From: Thermus thermophilus HB8
Lineage (GTDB): Bacteria > Deinococcota > Deinococci > Deinococcales > Thermaceae
Reading direction: 5' to 3'
NCBI RefSeq assembly: GCF_000091545.1
Contig: NC_006461.1
Span: forward strand, 681,564-745,563
DNA: 64,000 nucleotides
Made by a program: the position numbers and the translations under genes. Positions 30,540 through 38,740 of the stretch are shown one piece after another (within the stretch, counting starts at the first letter, position 1; each line of letters opens with the position of its first letter). The notes under the pieces are model-generated. The model was not told where the DNA came from. It searched no databases and was given only the letters and a program-made list of their open reading frames with translations.

Positions 30540-30945
30540 GGCGCACCACCTTGGGATAGAACCAGACCAAAAGAAGCAGGGCGAGGAGCCCGAGCCCCAA
30601 GTACACCTCCCGGCGGTAGCGGGCGAGGAGGGAAGGGGGGTTTTCGGGGAGGGGCTGAACCCGGAGGTCGCTTTCCCGAAGGGCGAGGCTCACCACCGGG
30701 CCTTCGGGGCCTCCCAGGACCAGGTCCCCGTGGAGGCCGAACCACCCTTCCCGCAGGGCCTCCTGGAGGAAGGGAGCGAGGAGGCGGCCGTCCTGGCTGG
30801 TGTGGCTAAGAAGCAGGACCGGGCCCCCCTCCGAGGCGAAGGCCTGGAGGGCGGCGTAGGGCGCGCCGGGGTTGACCTCCAGCCAGAGGGTTCCCGCGCC
30901 GTCCACCAGGCGGAAGCCGGGGGTGCGCAGAGGAGCCTTAAGGGT
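30526..30945 (-). pseudogene. BcsB-like protein, C-terminal part after in-frame TAG
   Basis: The reading frame of the BcsB-like gene continues without shift past the TAG at 30946-30948: 13 codons (TLKAPLRTPGFRL), then a possible internal GTG at 30906 and 126 more residues. Content fits the BcsB C-terminus: a flavodoxin-like segment (AFASEGGPVLLLSHTSQDG) and a final membrane helix (YLGLGLLALLLLVWFYP) that anchors BcsB next to BcsA. It either is lost, is translated separately from GTG 30906, or is reached by readthrough. The stop overlaps the GT2 start. Confidence 0.75.
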
Positions 30946-32502
30946 CTAGGGGAGGCCCGGGCCCCCGAGGGCGAGGAGGGGCCTCGGGTGGGGGTCGGAG
31001 GCCACCTCGGGGCGTAGGGGGGTTCTCGTGGTCTCCTGAAGGGCCTGGACGAGGCGGGCGGCGAGCTGGAGCTTGAACCGGTCCAAAGGTTCCAGGTAGA
31101 CCCAGAACTGGGGGAGGAGGGCCTGGGGGAAGGCGTCCAGCCCAGAAAGGAGCTCCCCTCTCCCCAGGACCAGGTAGGAACCGGGGTCCAGGGTGGCGGT
31201 GAAGGGCAGGGCGCCGTAGGTGCACCGCCCCTCCGGGGGGGCATAGTGGAAGCGCACTTCCAAGGTGTTGTTCCGCTCCAGGAGGCGGGAGGGGAGAGGG
31301 GTGTAGAGGTCCAGGACGGTGCCCTCCAAAGGCGCCGTGTAGAAGGCCACGCCGTTTAGGAGGAGCTCCGCGTAGCCCCGCTTGGGCTCCACGGGGCTGT
31401 GTACGGCCCGGAGGCGGAGGCCAAGAGGAAGGTGGTCGGGGCCGAGGTCCGCGAGGGCGAAGGTGTAGGCGGCGGTGAGCGTCCCGTACCCCTCCACCCG
31501 TTTAGGCCCGTGGCCCAGCTGGGCCAGGCTTACCCGGGGGCCCAGCTCCTCGGGGGCCTTTAAGGTGAGGGTCTGGGTGGCTTCCCCGGGGAAGGGGGCC
31601 TCCCGCAGGCCGGGTTGGGCCAGGAAGAGCCGGGCCGCTTCCGCGAGGTCGCCGAGAAGGAGGGCGAACCCCTGGACCTGGGCCCCTATCTCCTCCAGCC
31701 AGACCACGTAGCGGGTGAAGGGGGAGGCCGGGGGCCACCTGGGGGGGTAGGGTTCCAGGTCCAGCTCCGGGACCCGCCCCGGGTAGGTCCGGGCCAGGAA
31801 GCCCGCAAGCCAGAGGGTGGCCTGGGCGGCCTCGGGAGGGGGAGGGTCGGGCAGGTAGAGGACCACCCGCTCCAGGTAGGGTGGGAAGAACTCCGCCAGG
31901 GTCTTGGGTGGCGTGGGGCGGCCGGAAAGGTGGAGGCGGCTTTCCGGAAGGAGGCGCAGGCGGTAGAGGCGCTGGGCAGCGCAGAGGTCTTCTGCGGGGA
32001 ACCGGACGCGGAGGGTCAGAGTGAGGAAGCCGTTTTCCGCGGGGACGCCCTTTAGGGGGACCCGGAGGGTCTTCGCGGGGAGGGGGGCTTGGAGGAGGGG
32101 ACGCTCCGCCGCGAGGACTTCCAGAACGCCCCGGGCTTCAGGCAGAGCGGCGAGGAGGAGGTCCAGGGCCTCCGCTTCCAGGCCGGGGTTTACCGGGAGG
32201 TACAGGGTGGTTTCGGCCTCGGCCCCCACGAGGGAAATTGGAGCCGGGTAACCTAGGTTTGTCAGGGAAAGGGTGTATGCGCCTTCAGTGAGGCTTTCCC
32301 CGAGAAGGAGCTCTTCGCTTCTTAGGAGCGGGGGCAGATTGGGCCAAGGAAGCAGGTTCTTGGAAGAGGCCCGATAGGTTTGATCGGCCTGGGGCTTGGG
32401 CGGAAAGGGCTTGTGCGCCATCCACCAGGCCAGGCCGCCGAGCAATAGGCCGATCAGGAGAACCCAAGACCACTGCTTAATAGACCCCATCATTTTAAAC
32501 AT
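30946..32502 (-). CDS. BcsB-like periplasmic synthase partner, ends at premature TAG
   Basis: 518 aa. A signal anchor (residues about 12-30) is followed by alternating carbohydrate-binding-like and flavodoxin-like beta domains. The segment VRFHYAPPEGRCTYGALPF (about 430-450) resembles the conserved Cys-containing BcsB motif. It ends at TAG 30948-30946 just after LLALGGPGLP, where a full BcsB (about 650-750 aa) would continue; the next 139 codons lie in the same frame. As written the protein lacks the C-terminal membrane anchor. The start ATG 32502 has no Shine-Dalgarno; TAAAAT and TATGTT boxes overlap it, so another near start is possible. Confidence 0.75.
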   Translation of the reverse strand: MFKMMGSIKQWSWVLLIGLLLGGLAWWMAHKPFPPKPQADQTYRASSKNLLPWPNLPPLLRSEELLLGESLTEGAYTLSLTNLGYPAPISLVGAEAETTLYLPVNPGLEAEALDLLLAALPEARGVLEVLAAERPLLQAPLPAKTLRVPLKGVPAENGFLTLTLRVRFPAEDLCAAQRLYRLRLLPESRLHLSGRPTPPKTLAEFFPPYLERVVLYLPDPPPPEAAQATLWLAGFLARTYPGRVPELDLEPYPPRWPPASPFTRYVVWLEEIGAQVQGFALLLGDLAEAARLFLAQPGLREAPFPGEATQTLTLKAPEELGPRVSLAQLGHGPKRVEGYGTLTAAYTFALADLGPDHLPLGLRLRAVHSPVEPKRGYAELLLNGVAFYTAPLEGTVLDLYTPLPSRLLERNNTLEVRFHYAPPEGRCTYGALPFTATLDPGSYLVLGRGELLSGLDAFPQALLPQFWVYLEPLDRFKLQLAARLVQALQETTRTPLRPEVASDPHPRPLLALGGPGLP

Positions 32503-32613
32503 AGCCGATGCGCATCAAAACCTTGTGAAAGTCTGAGGGCCGGGGTTGCGCGGGAGGGGGGGTTGCCCTAGCCTGGAAGGCGAGGCCCGCTAGGGCCGAA
32601 AAGCCAGGTCCCG

Positions 32614-32750
32614 TAGCCCTGGTGCCTGGGCGCGTAGTCCAGGCTTAAAGTGGGGAAGTCCGGTGCAAGTCCGGCGCTGTCCCGCAACGGTAACCGGTCA
32701 CGCGTCAGGCCCTTCGTCGCAGGCCGGAAGCCCGAATACCTGCCAGGGCC
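32614..32750 (+). promoter_or_regulatory. Cobalamin (AdoCbl) riboswitch
   Basis: Core GGGAAGTCCGGTGCAAGTCC (32653-32672) followed by GGCGCTGTCCCGCAACGGTAA, and the B12 box AAGCCCGAATACCTGCC (32728-32744). P1 pairs GCCCTGG near 32616 with CCAGGGC at 32743-32749. It lies upstream of btuFCD on the same strand and should switch the operon off when cobalamin is plentiful, using the terminator at 32824. Confidence 0.96.
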
Positions 32751-32823
32751 GTCCGCCCTTCCCCGGGGCGGGCACCTCACGCGGATGGGGGAGAAGTGGG
32801 GGATAAACGGCGTTTGCCTTTAG

Positions 32824-32848
32824 CCCCTGCCTCCCGGCAGGGGTTTTT
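32824..32848 (+). terminator. Riboswitch-controlled intrinsic terminator
   Basis: CCCCTGCC-TCCC-GGCAGGGG followed by TTTTT, 74 nt after the riboswitch core and 47 nt before the btuF start. This is the expected expression platform for transcription attenuation. Confidence 0.88.
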
Positions 32849-32894
32849 CCCTACCTCCCCCGGGCCTGGCCCTAGCGGCCTTAGGGAGGTGGGC

Positions 32895-33749
32895 ATGAAA
32901 AGACTCCTGGCGGCCCTCTCGGTTCTTCTGGCCTTGGCCTTCGCCTTTCCCCTCACCCTGCAGGACGACCTGGGGCGCACGGTCACCCTCCAGGCCCCGC
33001 CCAAGCGCATCGTCACCATGCTGCCCTCGGTCACGGAGACGGTCTGCGCCCTCGGGGCCTGCGACCGGATCGTGGCCACGGACGACTACTCCGACTGGCC
33101 GGAAAGCGTGAAGAGGCTTCCCAAGGCGGGCGGGCTCTACAACCCCAACCCCGAGCTCATCGTCTCCCTCAAGCCCGACCTGGTGCTGGTGTCCAAGTAC
33201 GGGAGGCTCTACGAGACCCTGGAGCGGGCCGGGCTCACGGTGTACGCGGTCAGGACCGAGACCTACGAGGACATCTTCAAGACGGTGCGCACCCTGGGGA
33301 GGCTTCTCGGCCTCGAGGCCGAGGCCGAGCGGCTCGTGGCCCAGATCCAGAAGGAGGTCTACCAGGAGGAGGCCCGGGCGGCCAAGGCCAGGTCCCGCCC
33401 CCGGGTCTACTACGAGATTGACCCCACCCCCTACACCGTGGGCCCCGAGAGCTTCATCGGCGTCCTCATAAGTAAGGCCCGGGGGGTGAACATCGTGCCC
33501 AAGGAGCTCGGCCTCTTCCCCAAGATCAGCCCCGAGTTCGTGGTGGAGAAGGACCCCGAGGTCATCGTGGCCACCTACCCGAACGCCCTGGAGACCATCC
33601 GCTCCCGCCCCGGCTGGAGCCGCATCCAGGCGGTGCGCACGGGCCGGATCTGCGTCTACACCGGGGGTGAGGACAGCCTCCTCTCCCGTCCCGGCCCCCG
33701 GGTGGCCCAGGCCCTGAGGCTCCTCGTGGACTGCTTCCACGGGCGATGA
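32895..33749 (+). CDS. btuF: Vitamin B12 ABC transporter, periplasmic binding protein
   Basis: 284 aa from ATG 32895 (GGAGGTGGGC upstream), where a Sec signal peptide (MKRLLAALSVLLALAFAFP) begins; an ATG 33 codons earlier lies within the terminator region. It is a helical-backbone receptor with the strand-helix [29 protein letters not shown] and TVGPESFIGVLI. The B12 riboswitch upstream and BtuC/BtuD-like genes downstream identify cobalamin or a cobinamide as the ligand. The stop overlaps the permease start (ATGA). Confidence 0.93.
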   Translation: MKRLLAALSVLLALAFAFPLTLQDDLGRTVTLQAPPKRIVTMLPSVTETVCALGACDRIVATDDYSDWPESVKRLPKAGGLYNPNPELIVSLKPDLVLVSKYGRLYETLERAGLTVYAVRTETYEDIFKTVRTLGRLLGLEAEAERLVAQIQKEVYQEEARAAKARSRPRVYYEIDPTPYTVGPESFIGVLISKARGVNIVPKELGLFPKISPEFVVEKDPEVIVATYPNALETIRSRPGWSRIQAVRTGRICVYTGGEDSLLSRPGPRVAQALRLLVDCFHGR

Positions 33750-34774
33750 CCCGCGCCCTGCCCCCCGCCCTCGCCCGGGGCCTCGTCTTCCTCTGGCTTG
33801 TGGCCCTCCTCCTCGGGGCCGTGGCCTTAGGGGTGGGGCTCGGCGCCGTGGCCGTGCCCCCGGAGGCGGTGGTCCGGGCCCTCCTGGGCCTGGAGGAGAA
33901 CCCCATCGTCACCGAGCTTAGGCTCCCCCGGGTCCTGGCCGGGGTCCTGGTGGGGGCGGCCTTGGGGGTCTCGGGGGCCGCCTTCCAGGGGCTCTTCCGC
34001 AACCCCCTGGCCGACCCCTACCTCATGGGCTCCGCCTCGGGGGCGGCCTTCGCCGTCACCCTCTTCGCAAGCCTCTTAGGGGGGCTTTCCCCCGCCTTCT
34101 CCCAGCACGCCGTCTTCCAGCACCTCCCCCTCTCCGCCACCTTCTTCGGCTTCGTGGGGGCCCTCTCCGCCACCCTCCTCACCCTCGTCCTGGCGGGGGG
34201 GGTGGCCCGCACCGGGGAGCTCGTGCTGGCTGGGGTGGTGGTGGGGAGCGTCCTCACCGGGCTCACCACCTACCTGATGATGCAGGACGCCGACCGGGTG
34301 CGGGCGGTCTTCGCCTACACCCTGGGCAACCTGGCCTTCGCCGGATGGGAGGGGGTGCGGCTCCTCGCCCTCTTCTTCGCCCTGGCCTTCCCCCCCCTCC
34401 TCTTCCTGGGCCGGGTGCTGAACGCCCTGGGGCTCGGGGAGGAGACGGCGAGAAGCCTGGGGCTTCCCCTCGAGGCCCTAAAGCTCCTCCTCTTGGGGGC
34501 GGCGAGCCTCCTCACCGCCTCCGCCGTGGCCCAGGCGGGGATCATCGGCTTCGTGGGCCTGGTGACCCCCCACCTCCTCCGCCGCCTCCTGGGGGAGGAC
34601 TACCGCCTCCTCCTCCCGGCCAGCGCCTTGGGGGGCGGGGCGCTCCTCGCCCTGGCCGACCTCCTCGCCCGCACCCTGGCCCGGCCCGCCGAGCTTCCCG
34701 TGGGCGTGGTCACCACCCTCCTCGGGGGGCCCTTCTTCCTCTACCTCATGTGGAGGCGCCGTGGGCGGGCTTGA
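33746..34774 (+). CDS. btuC: Vitamin B12 ABC transporter, permease
   Basis: 342 aa FecCD/BtuC-type permease with about ten membrane helices. The signature LRLPRVLAGVLVGAALGVSGAAFQGLFRNPLADPY is present (key residues about 58-92), as is the ATPase-coupling loop GFVGLVTPHLLRRLLGEDYRLLLP (about 268-290). It lies between btuF (ATGA overlap) and btuD (14-bp overlap), so all three are coupled and share the riboswitch. Confidence 0.95.
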   Translation: MTRALPPALARGLVFLWLVALLLGAVALGVGLGAVAVPPEAVVRALLGLEENPIVTELRLPRVLAGVLVGAALGVSGAAFQGLFRNPLADPYLMGSASGAAFAVTLFASLLGGLSPAFSQHAVFQHLPLSATFFGFVGALSATLLTLVLAGGVARTGELVLAGVVVGSVLTGLTTYLMMQDADRVRAVFAYTLGNLAFAGWEGVRLLALFFALAFPPLLFLGRVLNALGLGEETARSLGLPLEALKLLLLGAASLLTASAVAQAGIIGFVGLVTPHLLRRLLGEDYRLLLPASALGGGALLALADLLARTLARPAELPVGVVTTLLGGPFFLYLMWRRRGRA

Positions 34775-35513
34775 GGCCAGGGGGATCGTGGGGCCCTTCG
34801 CCCTGAAGGGCGTGGACCTCCTTTTGCGCCCCGGGGAGTGGCTCGCCCTCCTCGGGCCCAACGGCTCGGGGAAGACCACCCTCCTAAGGGTGATGGCGGG
34901 CCTCCTTAGGCCCAGGCGGGGGGAGGTGCTTTTGGAGGGAAGGCCCCTTAGGGCCTACGGCAGTTACGAGCGGGGCCGCCTCCTCGCCTACCTCCCCCAA
35001 AACGGCCCCTACCCCGAGGGGCTTTTGGTGGAGGAGGTGGTGCGCCTGGGAAGGCTTCCTCACCTCGGGCTTTGGGGGCGGGAGGGGCGGGAGGACCGGG
35101 AGGCGGTGGACTGGGCCCTCGAGGTCACCGGGGCCTCCGCTTTTCGGGGAAGGCTCCTCGGCACCCTCTCGGGCGGGGAGAGGCAGCGGGTCCTTCTGGC
35201 CCGGGCCCTGGCCGGAAGGCCTAGGTACCTCCTCCTGGACGAGCCCACCACCTTCTTGGACCTGGCGCACCAGGGGGTGGTGGTGGGGCTTTTGCGGCGG
35301 CTTGCCGGGATGGGCCTTGGGGTGCTTTCCGTCCTCCACGATCCCAACCAGGCGGCCCTCGCCCACCGGGTGGCGGTGCTGGAAGGGGGAAGGGTGGTGG
35401 CGGAGGGGAGGCCTGAAGCGGTCTTGCAGGAACCCCTCCTCGCCCGGCTCTACGGGGCGGGGGTTCGGGTCGTCCGCCTGGGGGGGAGGCCCCATGTCTA
35501 CCTGGACCCGTAA
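34761..35513 (+). CDS. btuD: Vitamin B12 ABC transporter, ATP-binding protein
   Basis: 250 aa from GTG 34761. Walker A GPNGSGKTT (about 33-41), Q-loop LPQNGPYPE, ABC signature LSGGERQRVLLARAL (about 134), Walker B YLLLDEPTTFLDL and switch His LHDPNQAA. It provides ATP hydrolysis for BtuC. The last 20 nt overlap the following small gene. Confidence 0.95.
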   Translation: MGGLEARGIVGPFALKGVDLLLRPGEWLALLGPNGSGKTTLLRVMAGLLRPRRGEVLLEGRPLRAYGSYERGRLLAYLPQNGPYPEGLLVEEVVRLGRLPHLGLWGREGREDREAVDWALEVTGASAFRGRLLGTLSGGERQRVLLARALAGRPRYLLLDEPTTFLDLAHQGVVVGLLRRLAGMGLGVLSVLHDPNQAALAHRVAVLEGGRVVAEGRPEAVLQEPLLARLYGAGVRVVRLGGRPHVYLDP

Positions 35514-35826
35514 GGCCAGGCTCTTCGTGAGGCGGCGGGCCTTCCTCCTGGACCTGGGGGAGGAGGTTCTCTTCTACACCGAGGGGGGGCCGCGGCGGGC
35601 CCGCTACCTCCTGGTGGGGCGGGTCTCCCCGCCCGAGTGGCTGAGGCTTGGCCTCCCCAGGGAGGCCGTCCTCCACTACCCCCTGGAGGTGGACCCCCTG
35701 GCCTTTGAGTGGGAGGGGGAGACCCTGGTCCTGCCCGGGCTTCGGGTCTACCTGGGAGGCCCCCCTGAGTTCGTGGAGACCCCCTACTACGCCTGGCCCT
35801 TGACGGGGCCCCGGGGAGGGGAGTAG
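35494..35826 (+). CDS. Small unknown protein at the end of the btu operon
   Basis: 110 aa from ATG 35494, which lies inside the btuD 3' end; the reading frame is open upstream but only as a btuD shadow. It begins MSTWTRKARLFVRRRAFLLDLGEEVLFY, given for its basic, aromatic character. No signal peptide, membrane segment or cofactor motif is seen, and the alternating pattern suggests a small beta-rich fold. Its tight linkage to btuFCD hints at corrinoid handling, which is inference only. Confidence 0.7.
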   Translation: MSTWTRKARLFVRRRAFLLDLGEEVLFYTEGGPRRARYLLVGRVSPPEWLRLGLPREAVLHYPLEVDPLAFEWEGETLVLPGLRVYLGGPPEFVETPYYAWPLTGPRGGE

Positions 35827-35834
35827 GGTGGGCT

Positions 35835-35850
35835 TACCGACCGGTTGGTC
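35835..35850. promoter_or_regulatory. TetR-type operator, matches recalled PfmR consensus
   Basis: TACCGACCGGTTGGTC, a near-perfect palindrome (ACC-N-ACCGGT-N-GGT core) 16 bp before the SDR start codon. As I recall it, the T. thermophilus PfmR operator consensus is TACCGACCGNTNGGTN, which this fits at every fixed position. PfmR is known to control phenylacetate and fatty-acid genes. The match to memory was not checked. Confidence 0.65.
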
Positions 35851-35865
35851 GTCTGGAGGTGCGGG

Positions 35866-36603
35866 ATGCGGCTCAAGGACAAGGCGGTGCTCATCACAGG
35901 GGCGGCCCACGGCATCGGCCGGGCCACGCTGGAGCTCTTCGCCAAGGAAGGGGCGAGGCTCGTGGCCTGCGACATAGAGGAAGGCCCCTTAAGGGAGGCG
36001 GCGGAGGCGGTGGGGGCCCATCCGGTGGTGATGGACGTGGCCGACCCCGCCTCCGTGGAGCGGGGGTTTGCCGAGGCCCTGGCCCACCTGGGCCGGCTGG
36101 ACGGGGTGGTGCACTACGCCGGGATCACCCGGGACAACTTCCACTGGAAGATGCCCCTGGAGGACTGGGAGCTCGTCCTCCGGGTGAACCTCACGGGGAG
36201 CTTCCTGGTGGCCAAGGCGGCCAGCGAGGCCATGCGGGAGAAAAACCCTGGGAGCATCGTCCTCACCGCGAGCCGGGTCTACCTGGGGAACCTGGGGCAG
36301 GCGAACTACGCCGCCTCCAAGGCGGGGGTGGTGGGGCTTACCCGGACGTTGGCCCTGGAGCTTGGGCGGTGGGGGATCCGGGTGAACGCCCTGGCCCCGG
36401 GGTTCATTGAGACGCGGATGACGGCCAAGGTGCCGGAGAAGGTGCGGGAGAAGGCCATCGCCGCCACCCCCTTGGGCCGGGCGGGGAAGCCTTTGGAGGT
36501 GGCCTACGCCGCCCTCTTTTTGCTCTCCGACGAATCCAGCTTCATCACCGGCCAGGTCCTCTTCGTGGACGGGGGGAGGACCATCGGGGCGGCCCCGGCC
36601 TAA
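35866..36603 (+). CDS. Short-chain dehydrogenase/reductase, FabG-like
   Basis: 245 aa from ATG 35866 with GGAGGTGCGGG upstream. NAD(P)-binding ITGAAHGIGRA (about 10-20), HYAG in place of NNAG (about 83), catalytic Ser in VLTASRVYLG and YxxxK in YAASKAG (about 149-153), and the C-terminal FITGQVLFVDGG typical of 3-oxoacyl-ACP or hydroxyacyl reductases. The PfmR-like operator directly upstream suggests a role in fatty-acid or phenylacetate-type acyl metabolism. The gene stands alone between the operator and a palindromic repeat. Confidence 0.92.
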   Translation: MRLKDKAVLITGAAHGIGRATLELFAKEGARLVACDIEEGPLREAAEAVGAHPVVMDVADPASVERGFAEALAHLGRLDGVVHYAGITRDNFHWKMPLEDWELVLRVNLTGSFLVAKAASEAMREKNPGSIVLTASRVYLGNLGQANYAASKAGVVGLTRTLALELGRWGIRVNALAPGFIETRMTAKVPEKVREKAIAATPLGRAGKPLEVAYAALFLLSDESSFITGQVLFVDGGRTIGAAPA

Positions 36604-36606
36604 GAG

Positions 36607-36638
36607 CACCCCATGCGGGCCCAAGCCCGCATGGGGGC
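36607..36638. repeat. Palindromic intergenic repeat, copy 2
   Basis: CACCCC-ATGCGGGC-CCAA-GCCCGCAT-GGGGGCC, beginning 4 nt after the SDR stop. The arm sequence differs from copy 1 at two compensating positions (CGGGC versus CTGGC), so base pairing is conserved while sequence drifts, which argues for a selected RNA or DNA hairpin. Confidence 0.7.
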
Positions 36639-36698
36639 CCCGAAAAGGCCTAGCCTTCGTTCGGGCATCAACCAGGGTGCGGGAGGCGGAATAGGGTG

Positions 36699-36704
36699 TA
36701 GGCT
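36699..36704 (+). promoter_or_regulatory. -10 box TAGGCT before the small membrane gene
   Basis: TAGGCT, TGGGGC (6 nt), ATG 36711; no Shine-Dalgarno in front of the start, consistent with a leaderless transcript. Confidence 0.55.
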
Positions 36705-36710
36705 TGGGGC

Positions 36711-36986
36711 ATGCGGGTCCTAGGCTGGTTCCTCCTCCTTGTGGGGCTCGTCCTCGCCTGGTTCCTCCTGAGCCCCGTTGTGGCCCTCATCCTCGCCCTT
36801 TTCGCCCTTCCCCTGGCCCTCCTCCTCGCCGCCTTGGCCCTCCCCGTGGGCCTTTTCCTCGCCCTTTTGGGGGGCGTCCTCGCTCTTTTGGGCTTCTTCG
36901 TGAAGTGGCTTCTGCCCTTGGCGCTTCTCCTCCTCGCCCTCTGGCTCCTCCTGAGCCCGAAGAGGCCCGTTCCTGAGGGGTGGTGA
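36711..36986 (+). CDS. Small polytopic membrane protein, unknown
   Basis: 91 aa, almost entirely hydrophobic: three or four helices between residues 3 and 82, only a few charged residues and a short polar tail (SPKRPVPEGW). No family recognised. Its stop overlaps the start of the serine hydrolase gene by one base (TGATG), so the two form an operon. Confidence 0.75.
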   Translation: MRVLGWFLLLVGLVLAWFLLSPVVALILALFALPLALLLAALALPVGLFLALLGGVLALLGFFVKWLLPLALLLLALWLLLSPKRPVPEGW

Positions 36987-38152
36987 TGAACCTAAGGAGG
37001 CTTGACGCCTACTTCCGGCGCCTGGTGGAGGAGGGCCTCCTCCCCGGGGCCGTGGTCCTCGTGGCCCGGGGTGGGGAGGTGGTCTTCCAGGGGGTCTACG
37101 GGTACCTGGACCCGGGGCGGGGGCTTCCCATGCGGGAGGACGCCCTCTTCCGCCTCTACTCCATGACCAAGCCCTGGGTCTCCGCCCTGGCCCTGAGCTT
37201 CGTGGAGGAGGGGACCCTCTCCCTCCTGGACCCCGTGGAGAAGTACCTGCCGGAGTTTTCCGGGCTCCGGGTGGGGCGGGAGGTGGGGGAGGGGATCGTC
37301 TACGAGCCCCTGAAGCGCCCCCTCACCGTCTACGACCTCCTCCGCCACACCGCGGGGCTCACCTACGGGGTCTTCTTCCGCTCCCCGGTGAAGGGGCTTT
37401 ACCTCGAGGCCGGGGTGGACCGGTTTGACCTGAGCCGGGAGGTCTTTTTGGAGCGCCTCGCCGCGCTGCCTTTGCGCTTCCAGCCCGGGGAGACCTTTGA
37501 GTACGGCCTCGCCACCGACCTCCTCGGCCACCTCCTGGAGGCTTTGGCGGGGCGGAGCCTGGCGGAGCTTTTGGAGGAACGGCTTTTCCGCCCCCTGGGC
37601 ATGAGGGACTCGGGCTTCCAGGCCAAGGACCCCGCCCGGCTGGCCCAGCCCTTCCCCAAGGACCCGGAGACGGGCCATAGCCTCCGCCTCCTCCCGGTGG
37701 AAACCCCCCCGCCCCGGTACGCCGGGGGGATGGGGGGCGTGGGCACCGCGGCGGACTACCTCGCCTTCCTCGAGGCCCTTCGCCTGGGGCGGGGCGCGCT
37801 TTCCCCCACCATGGCGGGTTTCATGGTCCAGGACCACCTGGGAAGCCTCTACCCCGAGGCCCTCAAGCGGGGGCCCGAGTACCTCCCCGGGCCCGGGTAC
37901 AGCTTCGGCCTCGGGGTGGCGGTGCGGGTGGAGCCCATGGGCTACTCCCCGGGCGCCTTAGGGGAGTGGACCTGGGCGGGCTTCGGCGGGACCTTCTTCT
38001 TCGTGGACCCCCTCCAGGAGATCACCGCCCTCTACCTCGCCCAGGCCCCGAACCTCCTCTCCGTCCTGGAGCCGGAGAAGGCCCTCCACTCCCGGCTTGG
38101 GGCCAGGCTCCAGCACGCCTTCCGCACCCTGGTCTACCTGGGCCTGGAGTGA
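36986..38152 (+). CDS. Beta-lactamase-fold serine hydrolase (class C / esterase type)
   Basis: 388 aa. Beta-lactamase family with SxxK nucleophile in YSMTKPW (about Ser 52) and an active-site region YGLATDLLGHLLEAL (about 169) with Tyr but without the strict YxN. A C-terminal WTWAGFGGTFFFVDP (about 330) replaces the KTG box. Such proteins are often esterases or D-aminopeptidases rather than antibiotic-resistance enzymes. No signal peptide is seen, so it acts in the cytosol. ATG 36986 is chosen over two upstream in-frame GTGs because of the TGATG junction. The 3' end overlaps the convergent aldolase remnant by 19 bp. Confidence 0.88.
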   Translation: MNLRRLDAYFRRLVEEGLLPGAVVLVARGGEVVFQGVYGYLDPGRGLPMREDALFRLYSMTKPWVSALALSFVEEGTLSLLDPVEKYLPEFSGLRVGREVGEGIVYEPLKRPLTVYDLLRHTAGLTYGVFFRSPVKGLYLEAGVDRFDLSREVFLERLAALPLRFQPGETFEYGLATDLLGHLLEALAGRSLAELLEERLFRPLGMRDSGFQAKDPARLAQPFPKDPETGHSLRLLPVETPPPRYAGGMGGVGTAADYLAFLEALRLGRGALSPTMAGFMVQDHLGSLYPEALKRGPEYLPGPGYSFGLGVAVRVEPMGYSPGALGEWTWAGFGGTFFFVDPLQEITALYLAQAPNLLSVLEPEKALHSRLGARLQHAFRTLVYLGLE

Positions 38153-38736
38153 AGGAGGTCTTGGACCCTCTCCAGGGCAAGGGGGATGTCCTCGTCCATG
38201 AGGTCCCGGTGGGTCACGAACCGCACCCTTCCCCCCACGCGCCCCGCGAGCACCCCCCGGGCCCTTAGACCCTGGAGAAAGCCCTCGGGGTCCTCCACCT
38301 CCAGGTAGACCATGTTGGTCTCCACCGCCCCCAGGTCCACGGCGAGCCCCAGGCGAAAAAGCCCCTCCGCCAGGGCGCGGGCCATCTCGTGGTCGCGCCG
38401 GAGGTGCTTGGGGCCTTCCTCTAGGGCCAGGATCCCCGCCGCGGCCAAGACCCCCGCCTGCCGCCACCCGCCTCCGAGGAGCTTGCGGTAACGCCGGGCC
38501 TCGGCCTCCAGCTCCTTGGGCAGGTGGAGGAGGAGGGCCACCTGGTTGGCCATGGTGCCCGAGGGCAGGAAGAGGGCCCGTTCAAACCCGAGCCTTTCCG
38601 CCGCCAGGGCCTCGAGGCGGTTCACCGTGGGGTCTTCGCCGTAGGCGTCGTCCCCCACCTCCGCCTCCGCCATGGCCTTGCGCATGGCCGGGGTGGGGCG
38701 GGTGAGGGTGTCGCTCCTCAGGTCCACGAGGCGCAT
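38134..38736 (-). pseudogene. L-threonine aldolase with central in-frame deletion
   Basis: Low-specificity threonine aldolases are PLP enzymes of about 340 aa. Here only 200 aa remain. The N-terminus is normal (VDLRSDTLTRPTPAM, GDDAYGEDPTVNRLE, LPSGTMANQVALLLH), and the C-terminus is normal (ARRYRKLLGGGWRQAGVLAAAG to VRFVTHRDLMDED). The roughly 140 residues between them, which hold the PLP-binding Lys and cofactor contacts, are missing; the junction is near 38505-38530. The frame is intact and codon use is normal, so the loss may be recent or the product may have a non-catalytic use. It cannot work as an aldolase. Confidence 0.85.
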
Positions 38737-38740
38737 GCCC

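Noticed and set aside
30690..31244. Alternative minus-strand frame bridging the TAG in the BcsB-like gene, which would suggest a frameshift.
   Set aside because: It is Ser/Pro/Arg-rich shadow sequence; counting bases shows both halves of the BcsB-like gene are already in the same frame, so a stop codon, not a frameshift, is the lesion.
32568..32780. A 70-codon minus-strand frame across the riboswitch.
   Set aside because: The region is fully explained by the plus-strand cobalamin aptamer; no promoter or Shine-Dalgarno supports a gene.
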